A stretch of 64,000 nucleotides of DNA from Myxococcus stipitatus (lineage in GTDB: Bacteria; Myxococcota; Myxococcia; Myxococcales; Myxococcaceae), in the NCBI RefSeq assembly GCF_037414475.1, contig NZ_CP147913.1, forward strand, positions 3,782,001 through 3,846,000. The letters are read 5' to 3'. Made by a program: the position numbers and the translations under genes. The notes below the pieces were generated by a model. The model searched no databases and was not told the DNA's origin. It saw only the letters and a program-made list of their open reading frames with translations. Numbering within the stretch: the stretch's first letter is position 1; each line of letters begins with the position of its first letter. Shown one piece after another: positions 45,177-54,143 of this stretch.

Positions 45177-47402
45177 CTAATGCCCTGAACGGACGCCTTC
45201 GCCGTGCGAGAACGCGGCGTTCAGGGCCACGCGGAACGTGGTGCCCACGCCCACCGACGACTCGACGGAGATGTGCCCACCGAGCGCGGTGACGATGGTG
45301 TCGCAGATGGACAAACCCAGGCCCGTTCCCAGCCCCGCGGACTTGGTGGTGAAGAACGGGTCGAAGATGCGGCGCAGGTGCTCCGGGGGGATGCCACCTC
45401 CAGTGTCCCGCACCTCCACCAACACCCGCGAGCCCTCATCCGGCCGCGTGGTGATGCGAATCTCGTTCGACTCGGACTGCCCCTCCTCGATGGCGTGCGC
45501 GGCGTTGATGACCAGGTTGAGGAACACCTGGAACAGCTTGCCCTCGTTGCCACGCACCGGCGGCACGGTGCCGTAGGTCTTCACCAGCCGCGCCCGGGGA
45601 CGCACCTCGCTGGCCGCCATCTGAATCACCGAGTCCAACACGCGGTGCACGTCCACCGGCTCCTCGCGGGTCTCCTCCACGCGCGAGAAGACGCGCAGCT
45701 GGCGGACAATCTGCCGCATGCGCTCGGCGCCCTCGCGCGCGTCGTCCAACACCTGGCGGCACTCCACCATGTCGTCGGGAGACAACGGGCGCGCACGCGG
45801 CCCCAGCGTGGAGTGGAGGTAGTCCAGATTGGACAATACATAGGCAAGCGGGTTGTTCAGCTCGTGAGCGATGCCCGCGGCGAGCAGGCCCATGGAGGCC
45901 ATGCGGTCAGCGAGCATCATCTGCGCCTGGGTGCGCTTTCGCTCCGTGAGGTCGCGCGCGATGGTCACCCACGCGGGGGCTCCGTCGAACACGACGGCCA
46001 GCGTCACCAGGTCCGCGACGACCGTCTCACCGTCGCGCCGCACCAGCGGCACCTCCATGGCACGCGCCGGCCGCTTCCCCTCCAGCGCCTGCCCCAGGTA
46101 GAGCTGGGCCGCGCCCCGGTCCTCCTCACGCACCAACTCCAGCACGTGACGGCCCAACATCTCCGAGGCGTCGCGGTAGCCCAGGTACTGCACCAGCGAC
46201 GGGTTCACCGACAACAACACCCCGTCCCCCACGTGCACCATCACCGGGTCCGGGAAGGCCTCGATGAGCAGGTGGACACCCGCCTCGGTGCGCCGGAGCG
46301 TCGTCTCCGTGCGCACGCGCAGCGCCTGGTCCGTGCGCTGCTCCAACGCGAGCGACAGCGTGCCCGCCGCGCCCGACAACAGGTTCACCTCGATGGGGCC
46401 CCAGGGCCGCGCCTCGCGGCAGTTGTCGAAGCCGATGACACCGAAGAGCTGGCCATGCACATGCACCGGCAGGAGCAGCACGGAGCACACGCCCTGGGCC
46501 TCCAACATGGGCGCCAGGATGGGCGTGAAGCCCCGGGGCAGCGCCTGCACGGGCTCGCCGCGCAGCAGCGCCTCGGACTGCTCCGGCCGCAGGACCTCCA
46601 TGAACGGCAGGCCGTGCATGTTCGGGTCCTCCAGGTTGGGAGCAATCCCCGGCTCGCACCACTCCGCGCGCTGCGAGGCCAGCAGCACCCCATCCTGTCC
46701 GTGGTGCATCTCGAACACGTAGACGCGGCTGGCCGCGGAGACCCGGCCCAGCGGCTCCACCACGGAGGCATACAAGTCGCTGGGGAGCTGGTGCGGCATC
46801 ATCCGCCGCTGGACCTCCACCATCGTCTCCAGATAGCGCTCGCGCGTGGCGACGGCCTCCTCCGCGCGGCGGCGCGAGTCGATGTCCAGCAGCGAGCCCA
46901 CCACCTCGCCGGGCTCCCCTGGCACACCGCGCGCGGCGAGCACCACCCAGCGCGCATCCTCTCCCACGGCCAGGCGAATCTCCCGGCGGGCCTCTGGTAT
47001 CTGCTGCCCGGCCACCGCCTCCAGCAGCACTCGCGCCGCGGCGCGGTCCACCGGGTGCACGGCCTCCACCAAGAGGCGCCCTTGAAACACCGCGCCGAGC
47101 GTCCCCGTCAGCCGCTCCCAACCCGGGCCCAGGTAGGTGATTCGACCTTGAGGGTCCAGCTGGAACACCACCTCGCTGAGCAGCCCCTCCAACACCTGGA
47201 GCCGCCGCGCCATCGCCGCCGCACTGTCTGGAGATGATGACGACGAAACCCGGGAGGACAGGCCACCCGCGCTCGTCTCGGGAACCGGTACCGGGGACTC
47301 GACATGCCCCACGTCCCGCCGCTCGTCTGCCACTTCGACCTCCTGCGCCCACGGTGGGGGGCCGGTCGTCCCGACAGCGCACACGGCTGCCAGAAGCCTC
47401 AC
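45177..47402 (-). CDS. PAS-GAF-PAS sensor histidine kinase
   Basis: This 741-residue protein is read from GTG 47402. A later ATG (47213, '[11 protein letters not shown]') is possible because the first 60 residues are low-complexity. Domain order: PAS about 65-185; GAF about 215-365 ('[20 protein letters not shown]'); PAS about 375-495; HisKA with '[17 protein letters not shown]' (phospho-His513); HATPase about 610-735 with '[10 protein letters not shown]', 'DTGGGIPPE', 'FDPFFTTK' and 'GTGLGLSI'. It has no membrane segment, so it probably senses a cytoplasmic signal. No response regulator is adjacent, so it is an orphan kinase as is frequent in myxobacteria. Confidence 0.85.
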   Translation of the reverse strand: MRLLAAVCAVGTTGPPPWAQEVEVADERRDVGHVESPVPVPETSAGGLSSRVSSSSSPDSAAAMARRLQVLEGLLSEVVFQLDPQGRITYLGPGWERLTGTLGAVFQGRLLVEAVHPVDRAAARVLLEAVAGQQIPEARREIRLAVGEDARWVVLAARGVPGEPGEVVGSLLDIDSRRRAEEAVATRERYLETMVEVQRRMMPHQLPSDLYASVVEPLGRVSAASRVYVFEMHHGQDGVLLASQRAEWCEPGIAPNLEDPNMHGLPFMEVLRPEQSEALLRGEPVQALPRGFTPILAPMLEAQGVCSVLLLPVHVHGQLFGVIGFDNCREARPWGPIEVNLLSGAAGTLSLALEQRTDQALRVRTETTLRRTEAGVHLLIEAFPDPVMVHVGDGVLLSVNPSLVQYLGYRDASEMLGRHVLELVREEDRGAAQLYLGQALEGKRPARAMEVPLVRRDGETVVADLVTLAVVFDGAPAWVTIARDLTERKRTQAQMMLADRMASMGLLAAGIAHELNNPLAYVLSNLDYLHSTLGPRARPLSPDDMVECRQVLDDAREGAERMRQIVRQLRVFSRVEETREEPVDVHRVLDSVIQMAASEVRPRARLVKTYGTVPPVRGNEGKLFQVFLNLVINAAHAIEEGQSESNEIRITTRPDEGSRVLVEVRDTGGGIPPEHLRRIFDPFFTTKSAGLGTGLGLSICDTIVTALGGHISVESSVGVGTTFRVALNAAFSHGEGVRSGH

Positions 47403-47488
47403 CAACGACCCCGTGCCCCTCCCGTGGCGACGTCGGATTCCAGCATAGAACCGGCGAATGTCGGGAAGTCAATGAAGGCGGAGAAACT

Positions 47489-48148
47489 TCACCCTTGGTC
47501 GTCGGGTTCCCACCCGCCAGGAAAACCCGAGCGCGGGCGGTTGCGGCGGTCACCGAGCACACGGGCGGGCACTCCGCCGACGATGGCCCACGGCGGCACG
47601 TCCCGGGTGACGACCGCGCCCATGGCCACCACGGCGTGGTCTCCCACGGTGACGCCATCCGTCACGCCCGCGTTGGCACCTATCCACACATCCGCGCCCA
47701 CGGTGATGCCGCGAGATGTCACGGGTTGTTCACGCACGGGGCGGTCCGGCGCGAGGCCGTGGTCGAAGGCGTAGAGGGTGGCGCCCGTGGCGATACGAGA
47801 GCCCTCGCCGATGCGGATGCCGCCCGCACCGCCATCCAGGCTCACGCGGGCATTGAGGCTCACGCGAGGGCCCAGGACGACGGGGCCATGGACGAAGGCA
47901 TCCGCGGCGATGCTACAGCCGGGCCCGATGACCACGGAGCGGCCGGGCTCGGCGAAGACGCGGGCCTCCGGGGCGATGAAACATCCCTCCGCGATTTCGA
48001 CGGTCTCCAGGTCGCGCAGGCGTTGTTGCACCTCGCGCTGCCAGGCCTCGGCCCACTCGCGGTGGCGGGGCTTGAGGGAGAAGTAGAGCCACGGCATCCA
48101 GGAGAGCCGCAGCTTGTGTTGCTCACGACGAAGTGCGTCCAGGTCCAC
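47489..48148 (-). CDS. Hexapeptide-repeat acyltransferase (maltose/galactoside O-acetyltransferase-like)
   Basis: This 219-residue protein has an N-terminal helical part ('REQHKLRLSWMPWLYFSLKP') and a left-handed beta-helix of hexapeptide repeats: 'VVIGPGCSIAADAFVHGPVV', 'ITVGADVWIGANAGVTDGVT' and 'VGDHAVVAMGAVVTRDVP'. The active-site His region of O-acetyltransferases is suggested by 'LYAFDHGLAPDRPV'. It probably O-acetylates a sugar or small molecule using acetyl-CoA. It lies 36 bp downstream of the HDAC-like gene on the same strand, so the two may be co-transcribed (acyl transfer and acyl removal). Confidence 0.8.
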   Translation of the reverse strand: MDLDALRREQHKLRLSWMPWLYFSLKPRHREWAEAWQREVQQRLRDLETVEIAEGCFIAPEARVFAEPGRSVVIGPGCSIAADAFVHGPVVLGPRVSLNARVSLDGGAGGIRIGEGSRIATGATLYAFDHGLAPDRPVREQPVTSRGITVGADVWIGANAGVTDGVTVGDHAVVAMGAVVTRDVPPWAIVGGVPARVLGDRRNRPRSGFPGGWEPDDQG

Positions 48149-48184
48149 GGTGTCTGCCTACCATGCCCGTGCGCGGGACACGTG

Positions 48185-49933
48185 TCAGTGGCGCGGTTCC
48201 ACGGTGAAGTGGCAGCGCTCGCGTTCGGCGGTGATGGCGTCGGTGTCGAGGGGCACGGGCTCCAGGCGGAGGACCATGTCCGCGGGTTCCCAGCGGTAGG
48301 GCTCGCCATCGAGTCGGACCCGGCCGTCGGCGACGGCGCGCGTGGCCTCCAGCAGGGGGATTTGAGACAGGTCTCGGAGCATGGCCTCGAAGCGGCCTTG
48401 TCGGGTGGGGTCCACGAAGCGGAAGCGGGCCCGGGCGACCACGGCGAGGTGGTACCACATGGGGCGGAACGCGACGCCGGCGAGTCCCAGTCGCCTGGCC
48501 ATCAGCACGAACATCTCGGTGGCCTCGCGCGCCAGGCCCAGGCCGGGGACATCCTGGCCAGGGAGTTGGGGGCGGCGCTCGCTGAAGCGGGCGCGCGGGT
48601 GGCGGAGGCTGAGCCAGTTGACGAAGAAATAGGGCTCCTCGGCGATGGTGCGGCGCTCGACGACGACGTCGACCAGGAGGTGCTCCTGTCCACCGGCGCG
48701 GCCGAGCACCTTGATGCGGTCTCCGGCGCCCGTGGAGTTCACCTCGACGCGAGGGCGGCTGTAGCCCAGGCGTTCCACCTGCCACAGCAGGCCGTAGCGG
48801 AAGAGTGCGTACTCCAGTGACTGCGCGGTGTAGTAGCCGAGGACGCGGGGCTGCGGGTCTCCGCCCAGGCCGAGGGAGCCTTCGAGGTCCTCGAGGGTGA
48901 TGGTGATTTCGTCGAGCGGCGTGCCTTCGCGCATGAGCAGGCGGGAGATGCGGCGGTAGCGGGCGCTCAGCGGGTCATAGCGTTCCTTGATGCGGCGGCC
49001 GCCCATGCCGGAGAGGACGAGCACGGTGCCGGCGAAGAGCTTCCAGGAGTCGGCGTGGTAGCCGCCGCCGGGGAGCCAGACGCTGGGGACTCCGCGGAGC
49101 GCGTCGGCGATGAGCTGGTCCCTGCGACGTGCGCCTTGCAGGGAGAGGCCCACGCGGCCGAAGCGGTCTCCGGCGAGGACGTCTCCGCCCGCGATGATGA
49201 AGGCGAGGTCCGGCGTGGGCATGCGCGCCAGGAGGGACGAGAGGCGCGCGAGGTAGTCGTCGTCGGAGATGCCGTCGGGGACGCGGGTCTCATCGACGCC
49301 TTCGGGGAGCGAGCCCCAGTCGCTGCCGGAGAGAGAGCCAATCCAGACCTTGGGGTGGCCGGCGAGACACTCGGCGGTTCCGTCGGGCGGGTGGGCGTCG
49401 AGGTCGAGGACGACGGTTTGTCCTTCGAAGCCATCGGCCTGGAGGGAGGCGAGGGCCACGGCGATGTCGTTGACGGCGCAGAAGCCTCCGCCGCGGCCGG
49501 GGGCGGCGTGGTGGAAACCGCCGGCCATGTTGACGACGGGGCCTCGGCGGCCGAAGGCGAGGCGCGCGGCGCCGAGGGTGCCTCCACAGACGAGGCGCAC
49601 GTTGGACAGGAGTGTGTCCACGGGGACTTCGGACGGGTCCACGGCGTAGATGCGCGCGAGGGTCTCCGGGCGGCCGAGTGATTCGAGGTAGGCGGCGTCG
49701 TGGACGCGGGAGAGCTCGGCGTAGCTCACGGGGCGGGGGCGGTAGACGTCGGAGGGGCGGACGACGTGCTTCTCGAGCAGGTACCAGGTGGTGAAGTCGA
49801 CGCCGCGCGGTTCGACGCCGACGGTGTTCTCGATGCCGGTGAGCGGGAGGCGGTAGGCCTCATCGTAGAAGATGGGGACGAACTCGGTTCGCAGCGCGGG
49901 GAACCATCTGCGCAGCCAGCTCCACACGCTCAT
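48185..49933 (-). CDS. HDAC-like deacetylase with extra C-terminal domain
   Basis: This 582-residue protein has an arginase/HDAC-fold domain over residues about 20-320: tandem His141-His142 in 'AGGFHHAAPG', zinc ligands in 'LDLDAHPPDG' (Asp179, His181), the third metal Asp in 'GGDVLAGDRFG' and the catalytic Tyr in 'GGGYH'. After HDAC-like Asp179-x-His181 the usual second His-Gly is Pro-Pro here. The remaining roughly 260 residues are a separate domain of unknown fold ('NSTGAGDRIKVLGRAGGQEH', 'RHPRARFSERRPQLPGQD') and make it much longer than the 300-400 typical for bacterial acetylpolyamine amidohydrolases. Substrate unknown (acetyl-lysine, polyamine or other). Confidence 0.8.
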   Translation of the reverse strand: MSVWSWLRRWFPALRTEFVPIFYDEAYRLPLTGIENTVGVEPRGVDFTTWYLLEKHVVRPSDVYRPRPVSYAELSRVHDAAYLESLGRPETLARIYAVDPSEVPVDTLLSNVRLVCGGTLGAARLAFGRRGPVVNMAGGFHHAAPGRGGGFCAVNDIAVALASLQADGFEGQTVVLDLDAHPPDGTAECLAGHPKVWIGSLSGSDWGSLPEGVDETRVPDGISDDDYLARLSSLLARMPTPDLAFIIAGGDVLAGDRFGRVGLSLQGARRRDQLIADALRGVPSVWLPGGGYHADSWKLFAGTVLVLSGMGGRRIKERYDPLSARYRRISRLLMREGTPLDEITITLEDLEGSLGLGGDPQPRVLGYYTAQSLEYALFRYGLLWQVERLGYSRPRVEVNSTGAGDRIKVLGRAGGQEHLLVDVVVERRTIAEEPYFFVNWLSLRHPRARFSERRPQLPGQDVPGLGLAREATEMFVLMARRLGLAGVAFRPMWYHLAVVARARFRFVDPTRQGRFEAMLRDLSQIPLLEATRAVADGRVRLDGEPYRWEPADMVLRLEPVPLDTDAITAERERCHFTVEPRH

Positions 49934-50107
49934 GCCCTGGACCTCGCGAGAGGAGCAGGGAGACGCAGTGAGGAGCGGAGGGTGGGACGGCGCACGGGGT
50001 CGCGACTTTCGCCCAGCAAGCGGCCCCTGGGGGCTTTTTCGTCACGACCAGGTGGCGCGAAGGTCGCCTCCTCGGCGGTCCGGCCACTGGGGCGCCCGGC
50101 GGGACGA

Positions 50108-50542
50108 CTACTTCTGGACGGAGAGGATGCGGCTTCGGCCGACATCCACGGCGTAGACGATGGGCGTGTCGGAGCGGCTGGGGCCTTGGAGGTCGCGACA
50201 GGCGCTCTCGCGAGGCGAGAAGCTGACGAAGACGACTCCGTCGTCGGAGCCTGGGACCGCCGTCACGTCGTAGGACTCCCGGCGCAAGGCACAGAGCTCC
50301 ATGGGGCTCGCGTCACGTGGGGGCGTGTGCCCGAGCGGGAGGAAGTCCTCCATGGCCAGGGACACGGCCGCGGCGATGGGGCCGGAGAGGATCTGTTGTC
50401 CTTCCGTCGGCAGGGCGATGGGGAACTTGTACCGCGCGGCTTCCTCGGGCGGAGCCATCTCCGGCCGGGGATGCGGCCGGAACAGTGAGCATCCCGGAAG
50501 CAGCAGGAGCAAGCCCAGCGACACCGTCCAACGGCGATTCAT
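50108..50542 (-). CDS. Small lipoprotein, unknown
   Basis: This 144-residue protein starts at ATG 50542 (GGAGG upstream). 'LGLLLLLPGC' is a lipobox at residues 9-18. The mature part has one long amphipathic helix and a pair of Cys ('MELCALRRES', 'ESACRDL') but no recognised family. It lies downstream of the JAMM-type lipoprotein on the same strand with 62 bp between them. Confidence 0.6.
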   Translation of the reverse strand: MNRRWTVSLGLLLLLPGCSLFRPHPRPEMAPPEEAARYKFPIALPTEGQQILSGPIAAAVSLAMEDFLPLGHTPPRDASPMELCALRRESYDVTAVPGSDDGVVFVSFSPRESACRDLQGPSRSDTPIVYAVDVGRSRILSVQK

Positions 50543-50604
50543 GCGGCCTCCGTGCAAAAGACACAACCCAATCCACACCCCATGCAGACGACTATGTCCT
50601 TCTC

Positions 50605-51240
50605 TCAGGGACCATCAGCAACCGCAGTGATGCGCCCCGTTTCCTTGTCCTCGACCTTGATATAGCCCACAAGAATCCAGCGTCCATCCATTCGCTCGTA
50701 CACCTCACCAGGCCGGTCCTCTCCTGAATAGGGAATCAGCTTCTGGAGATGGCAGGCGGTGTCGAACTGGATGCGAACCAACCATTGCTGACTCGCCTTC
50801 TGGCGATCCCTTGGAGACATGGGCGAGGGTGCCCAAGGATGGCTGTGAAAATCCGCAAGCGGAACGGTCCTCCCTCTCCCATCGACTACGCGGCGAGGAG
50901 AGAAACAGGACTTGCGCTTTGAGGCTCCTACCAACTGCGTTTCGCCAAGAGGCGATGCCTCGCTGGCATAGTAGGTTCCATCTCCAAGTGAGTAGATGAG
51001 TCCACAGTACTCCTGTCCGTAGTCCCGCTCGCTGGCCCGAGGGAGCTCCATCACGGCAGGACAGAGTTGGTCAATCACTCCATCAACGTCTCTCGATGGT
51101 TGAACCTTCTGCCACGGCCCTCGAACCCATACCTTCTTGGTTCCTGGTTCGTAGCCATAGTGGGCATCCTCCGTCGGTTGCCGTGGGCTTCCCGCGCATC
51201 CGAGCAGCCCAAGGACTGCGCTCACGGCAACAACTCGCAT
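50605..51240 (-). CDS. Lipoprotein with complete JAMM (MPN/JAB) metallo-isopeptidase motif
   Basis: This 211-residue protein starts at ATG 51240. The lipobox is 'VLGLLGC' with Cys15. Residues about 50-190 contain the JAMM signature in order: Glu77 in 'GQEYCGLIY' and 'DFHSHPWAPSPMSPRD', which gives His132-x-His134-x7-Ser142-x2-Asp145, the zinc-binding set of JAB/MPN peptidases. It has DUF4329-like character, a group often seen around polymorphic toxins. An exported, membrane-anchored JAMM protein is unusual. It could cut an isopeptide or cross-link in the envelope. An IS3 element lies just upstream. Confidence 0.7.
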   Translation of the reverse strand: MRVVAVSAVLGLLGCAGSPRQPTEDAHYGYEPGTKKVWVRGPWQKVQPSRDVDGVIDQLCPAVMELPRASERDYGQEYCGLIYSLGDGTYYASEASPLGETQLVGASKRKSCFSPRRVVDGRGRTVPLADFHSHPWAPSPMSPRDRQKASQQWLVRIQFDTACHLQKLIPYSGEDRPGEVYERMDGRWILVGYIKVEDKETGRITAVADGP

Positions 51241-51347
51241 GAACTTCCCCCACTCCAGTTGATGCACTCATCGCGAAGAGTACCGATTCATGCGCATTCA
51301 CTCCACCACGCGGTGACTTTCTTCGCGAAGGGCGGGGCTGCCCTCTC

Positions 51348-51368
51348 TGCCAACGTGAGTGAGACAGT
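51348..51368 (+). repeat. IS3 left inverted repeat
   Basis: A 21-bp terminal repeat, 19 of 21 identical to the right end in reverse complement. Confidence 0.7.
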
Positions 51369-51412
51369 TCGTACCCAGCAGTTTAGTGTGCAGGGCGACC
51401 CAGGCAGGGACG

Positions 51413-51820
51413 ATGAATCCGGTGGTGAAAGAGGCTCGGGTTGGGGAGACCGAGGTGGTGGAGAAGGCAAAGCGTCGTCGCTTCAGCGCGGAGGACAAGC
51501 GGCGCATCCTCGAGGAAGCGGACCGGTGCACGAAGCCCGGAGAGGTGGGCGCACTTCTGCGCCGTGAGGGGCTGTACTCCTCACTGTTGAGCGTGTGGCG
51601 ACGTCAACGCGAGGCCGGAGGACAGGCCGCCCTGGAGCCAGTCAAGCGAGGCCCCCCGGCGAAGGTGCCCGCGCCCGGGGTCCGGAGAATCGCCGAGTTG
51701 GAGAAGGAGTTGGCGCGTGCCCAGGCGAAACTCAAACGCGCCGAGGCCCTGTTGGACCTCCAAAAAAAAGTATCGGAAATCCTGGGAGTGGAACTGCCCA
51801 AGCCAGACGAGGAGCCCTGA
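51413..51820 (+). CDS. IS3-family OrfA (HTH, leucine-zipper)
   Basis: This 135-residue protein starts at ATG 51413. The N-terminal HTH (HTH_Tnp_1-type) is 'KRRRFSAEDKRRILEEADRC' plus 'VGALLRREGLYSSLLSVWRR'. The C-terminal heptad-like helix is 'RIAELEKELARAQAKLKRAE'. It acts as regulator and end-binding subunit. An A8 run at 51762-51769 (codons CAA AAA AAA GTA) is a slippery site. A -1 shift there enters the orfB frame, which stays open upstream of orfB's own ATG, so an OrfAB transposase can be made. The stop overlaps the orfB ATG as TGATG. Confidence 0.8.
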   Translation: MNPVVKEARVGETEVVEKAKRRRFSAEDKRRILEEADRCTKPGEVGALLRREGLYSSLLSVWRRQREAGGQAALEPVKRGPPAKVPAPGVRRIAELEKELARAQAKLKRAEALLDLQKKVSEILGVELPKPDEEP

Positions 51821-52824
51821 TGGCGGCGGCACGAGAGGCCGTGGGAGAGCTGGGAGTCTTTCCGGTGTGCCAGGTGATGGGCCTGTCGCGAGCCACCTTC
51901 TACCGGAGCCTGCGGCCGACGCAGGGGGCGGCCCGTGGACGTCGCCAGCCAAGGGCCTTGTCCGCCGAGCAGCGGGCCGAGGTGCTCCGCGTACTGCACG
52001 AGCCGAGATTCGCGGATGCGGCGCCCGCGGAAGTCTACGCGCAACTGCTCGATGAAGGGCGCTACCTGTGCTCGGAGCGGACGCTGTACCGGGTGCTGGC
52101 CGAGAACCAGGAGGTACGAGAGCGCCGCAACCAACTGCGCCACCCCAACCATCCGGTGCCCCAGGTGCACGCGACGAAGCCGAACGAACTCTGGAGCTGG
52201 GATATCTCCAAGCTGCACGGCCCAGGAAAGTGGACGTACTTCTACCTCTACGTCGTCCTCGACGTGTACAGCCGCGCTGTCGTCGGTTGGATGGTGGCGC
52301 ACCGCGAGTCGGCCGCGCTCGCCCAGAAGCTCCTGGCGCAAACCTGCGAGCGCCAGGGCATCCAACCTGGCCAGCTGACGATTCATGCGGACCGTGGCTC
52401 CTCCATGACGTCCAAGCCCGTGGCTCTGCTGATGGCGGACCTCGGCGTGACGAAGACGCACTCCCGGCCCCACGTCTCCAACGACAACCCCTTCAGCGAG
52501 GCCCACTTCAAGACGCTGAAGTATCGGCCCGACTTCCCCCGCGTCTTCGGCTGCCTCCAGGATGCACGCGGCTTCTGTGCCGACTTCTTCCGTTGGTACA
52601 ACGAGGAGCACCACCACTCGGGACTGGGTCTGCTCACCCCTCACGACGTCCACCACGGCCTGGCCCACGCGCGCCTCTCGGCCCGCGCCGTCGTCCTCGA
52701 GGCAGCCTTCGCCGCTCATCCCGAGCGATTCCCCCACGGACTCCCGAAGCCCCAGGCCCTTCCGAACGCTGTCTGGATTAACAACCCCGCGCACCTCCCC
52801 AACTCAAAGGCGGCTGCGCACTAA
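51820..52824 (+). CDS. IS3-family OrfB transposase (DDE)
   Basis: This 334-residue protein starts at ATG 51820, coupled to orfA. The DDE catalytic residues are in 'WSWDISKLHGPG' (Asp), 'IHADRGSSMTS' (Asp) and 'DNPFSEAHFKTLKY' (Glu), with the spacing expected for rve domains. The N-terminus has an HTH_21-like segment ('VMGLSRATFYRSLRP'). No internal stop or frameshift is visible, so the element may still be active. Confidence 0.85.
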   Translation: MAAAREAVGELGVFPVCQVMGLSRATFYRSLRPTQGAARGRRQPRALSAEQRAEVLRVLHEPRFADAAPAEVYAQLLDEGRYLCSERTLYRVLAENQEVRERRNQLRHPNHPVPQVHATKPNELWSWDISKLHGPGKWTYFYLYVVLDVYSRAVVGWMVAHRESAALAQKLLAQTCERQGIQPGQLTIHADRGSSMTSKPVALLMADLGVTKTHSRPHVSNDNPFSEAHFKTLKYRPDFPRVFGCLQDARGFCADFFRWYNEEHHHSGLGLLTPHDVHHGLAHARLSARAVVLEAAFAAHPERFPHGLPKPQALPNAVWINNPAHLPNSKAAAH

Positions 52825-52836
52825 TCTCTCAGTTTC

Positions 52837-52857
52837 ACTGTCTCATTCACGTTGACA
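52837..52857 (-). repeat. IS3 right inverted repeat
   Basis: Reverse complement match (19 of 21) to the left end. It lies inside the 3' end of the PAP2 frame. Confidence 0.7.
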
Positions 52858-53529
52858 GGTTCCGCTGCGCCGTCGCAAGGCGCGTGCGGCCAGCGCGGTG
52901 AGCAGCGCCCATGCGAGTCCCGCCACCCAGCCACCCAGCACATCCGTGGGGTAGTGCACGCCCAGGTACACTCGCGTCAGTCCCACCAGGAGCGGGAGCA
53001 TCAACGCCACCGTGAGGATGTATGCCTTCAACCGTCTGGGCTCCGCGAGCTGCGCCAACAGCCCTCCCAGCGTGAGGTACACGATGGCCGACAACATCGC
53101 GTGTCCGCTCGGGAAGCTCGTCGACACCACCTGTTGGAGATGAGGCACCACCGATGGCCTTGGCCGCGCGAAGAGATGCTTCAGCCCCCCGTTCAACAGC
53201 GTCCCGCCCACCGTCGCCAGCAGCACCAGCACCACCGTCCGATAGCGCCTCGCCAGCAACAGGAACCCCATCACCGCCAGCGTCACCAGCACCAACACCG
53301 GCGCGCCCCCCAGTGACGTCACGTCCTCCGCCATGGGACGCAGCCACCACGGTCCTCGCGGCACCGACAGGTCTTCAGGGCTGCGCATCGCACGCAACAC
53401 CCGCTCGTCGAAGTCCTGCGTCTCCCCCTCCGTCACTTCATCCGACAGCGCGATGAACCCCAGGCAGCACACCAACAGCAACAGCAGCATCCCGTAGAGC
53501 CGCGTCACCGCCACGTGCCGCTCGGACAT
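52843..53529 (-). CDS. PAP2-family membrane phosphatase, 3' end altered by IS3
   Basis: This 228-residue protein is read from ATG 53529. An ATG at 53550 is also possible, and neither has a good ribosome site. Six hydrophobic segments and the three PAP2 motifs are present: 'KHLFARPRP', 'FPSGHA' and 'TRVYLGVHYPTDVLGG'. It should dephosphorylate a lipid phosphate such as phosphatidate or undecaprenyl-PP. The last four codons (Cys-Gln-Arg-Glu) and stop are encoded by the IS3 right end, so the original C-terminus has been replaced. This is after all catalytic motifs, so activity may be kept. It lies downstream of the ExbD gene on the same strand. Confidence 0.8.
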   Translation of the reverse strand: MSERHVAVTRLYGMLLLLLVCCLGFIALSDEVTEGETQDFDERVLRAMRSPEDLSVPRGPWWLRPMAEDVTSLGGAPVLVLVTLAVMGFLLLARRYRTVVLVLLATVGGTLLNGGLKHLFARPRPSVVPHLQQVVSTSFPSGHAMLSAIVYLTLGGLLAQLAEPRRLKAYILTVALMLPLLVGLTRVYLGVHYPTDVLGGWVAGLAWALLTALAARALRRRSGTCQRE

Positions 53530-53610
53530 CCGCGCCCAGTGTCCCCGCATATGCGCGACACTATGCCCTGGCGCTCGCACCAAGGCTCGCCTGTCCCACG
53601 GATTCGCTCG

Positions 53611-54030
53611 CTACTCGTCTTTCTTCAGCTCCACCACCGCGAGGGAGATCTGCTGCGCACCCGAGCCATGCGCCAGCTTCATCACCTTCATCACGTCGCT
53701 GTAGGTCAACGACTGGTCCGCCTTCAGCAACAACCGCCGCCGAGGGTCCGCCCGCATCGCATCCCGCAACTTCGCCTGGAAGTCCGCGTCGTCCGAGGAC
53801 ACCACCGACTCCACGAACAGCTTCCGGTCCGGTGTCACGGAGAGGACCAACGGGTCGGGTCCATCCTCCTTCTCGGTCTGCCGCGCCTGGGGAAGCTCGA
53901 CGTCCTTCCCCCGCTTCATCATCGGTGTCACCACCATGAAGATGATGAGGAGCACCAACACCACGTCGACCAAGGGCGTGACGTTGATCTCACTCTTCAT
54001 CCCACCGCGACCACCCATCGACATACCCAC
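53611..54030 (-). CDS. ExbD/TolR-family protein
   Basis: This 139-residue protein is read from GTG 54030, which has AAGGAG at 7 bp. An ATG six bases later is too far from that site. It has the short cytoplasmic start 'MKSEINVTPLVDVVLVLLII' with the conserved Asp in the single membrane helix, and a periplasmic domain ('LFVESVVSSDDADFQAKL', 'ADQSLTYSDVMKVMKLA'). It forms proton-driven motors with ExbB/TolQ-type proteins. No ExbB is next to it, so it must use one encoded elsewhere. It is in line with the TM2-like, TPR-like and kinase genes. Confidence 0.85.
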   Translation of the reverse strand: MGMSMGGRGGMKSEINVTPLVDVVLVLLIIFMVVTPMMKRGKDVELPQARQTEKEDGPDPLVLSVTPDRKLFVESVVSSDDADFQAKLRDAMRADPRRRLLLKADQSLTYSDVMKVMKLAHGSGAQQISLAVVELKKDE

Positions 54031-54143
54031 GCGGCTGCTCCTTGTGAGAAGAGACAGCCCCTTGAGTACACGGCCCTTCACCTCTGTTGGCCGACACTCC
54101 GCCCACGCAGGGTCATCGTTTCGTCATGCCGCGAGGCCCTCGG

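Larger units (their letters stand above)
51348..52857 (+). mobile_element. IS3-family insertion sequence, apparently complete
   Basis: About 1.51 kb bounded by imperfect inverted repeats, TGCCAACGTGAGTGAGACAGT (51348-51368) and the complement of TGTCAACGTGAATGAGACAGT (52837-52857), 19 of 21 identical, with the TG...CA ends usual for IS3. It carries orfA and orfB and an A8 run suited to frameshifting. The three bases beside each end (CTC and GGT) do not form an obvious target duplication. The right end provides the last codons and stop of the PAP2 gene on the other strand. Confidence 0.8.

Noticed and set aside
45204-47237. Plus-strand 677-codon open frame
   Set aside because: It is antisense to the histidine kinase, whose domains are unmistakable. 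Long antisense frames are expected in DNA with G/C-ending codons.
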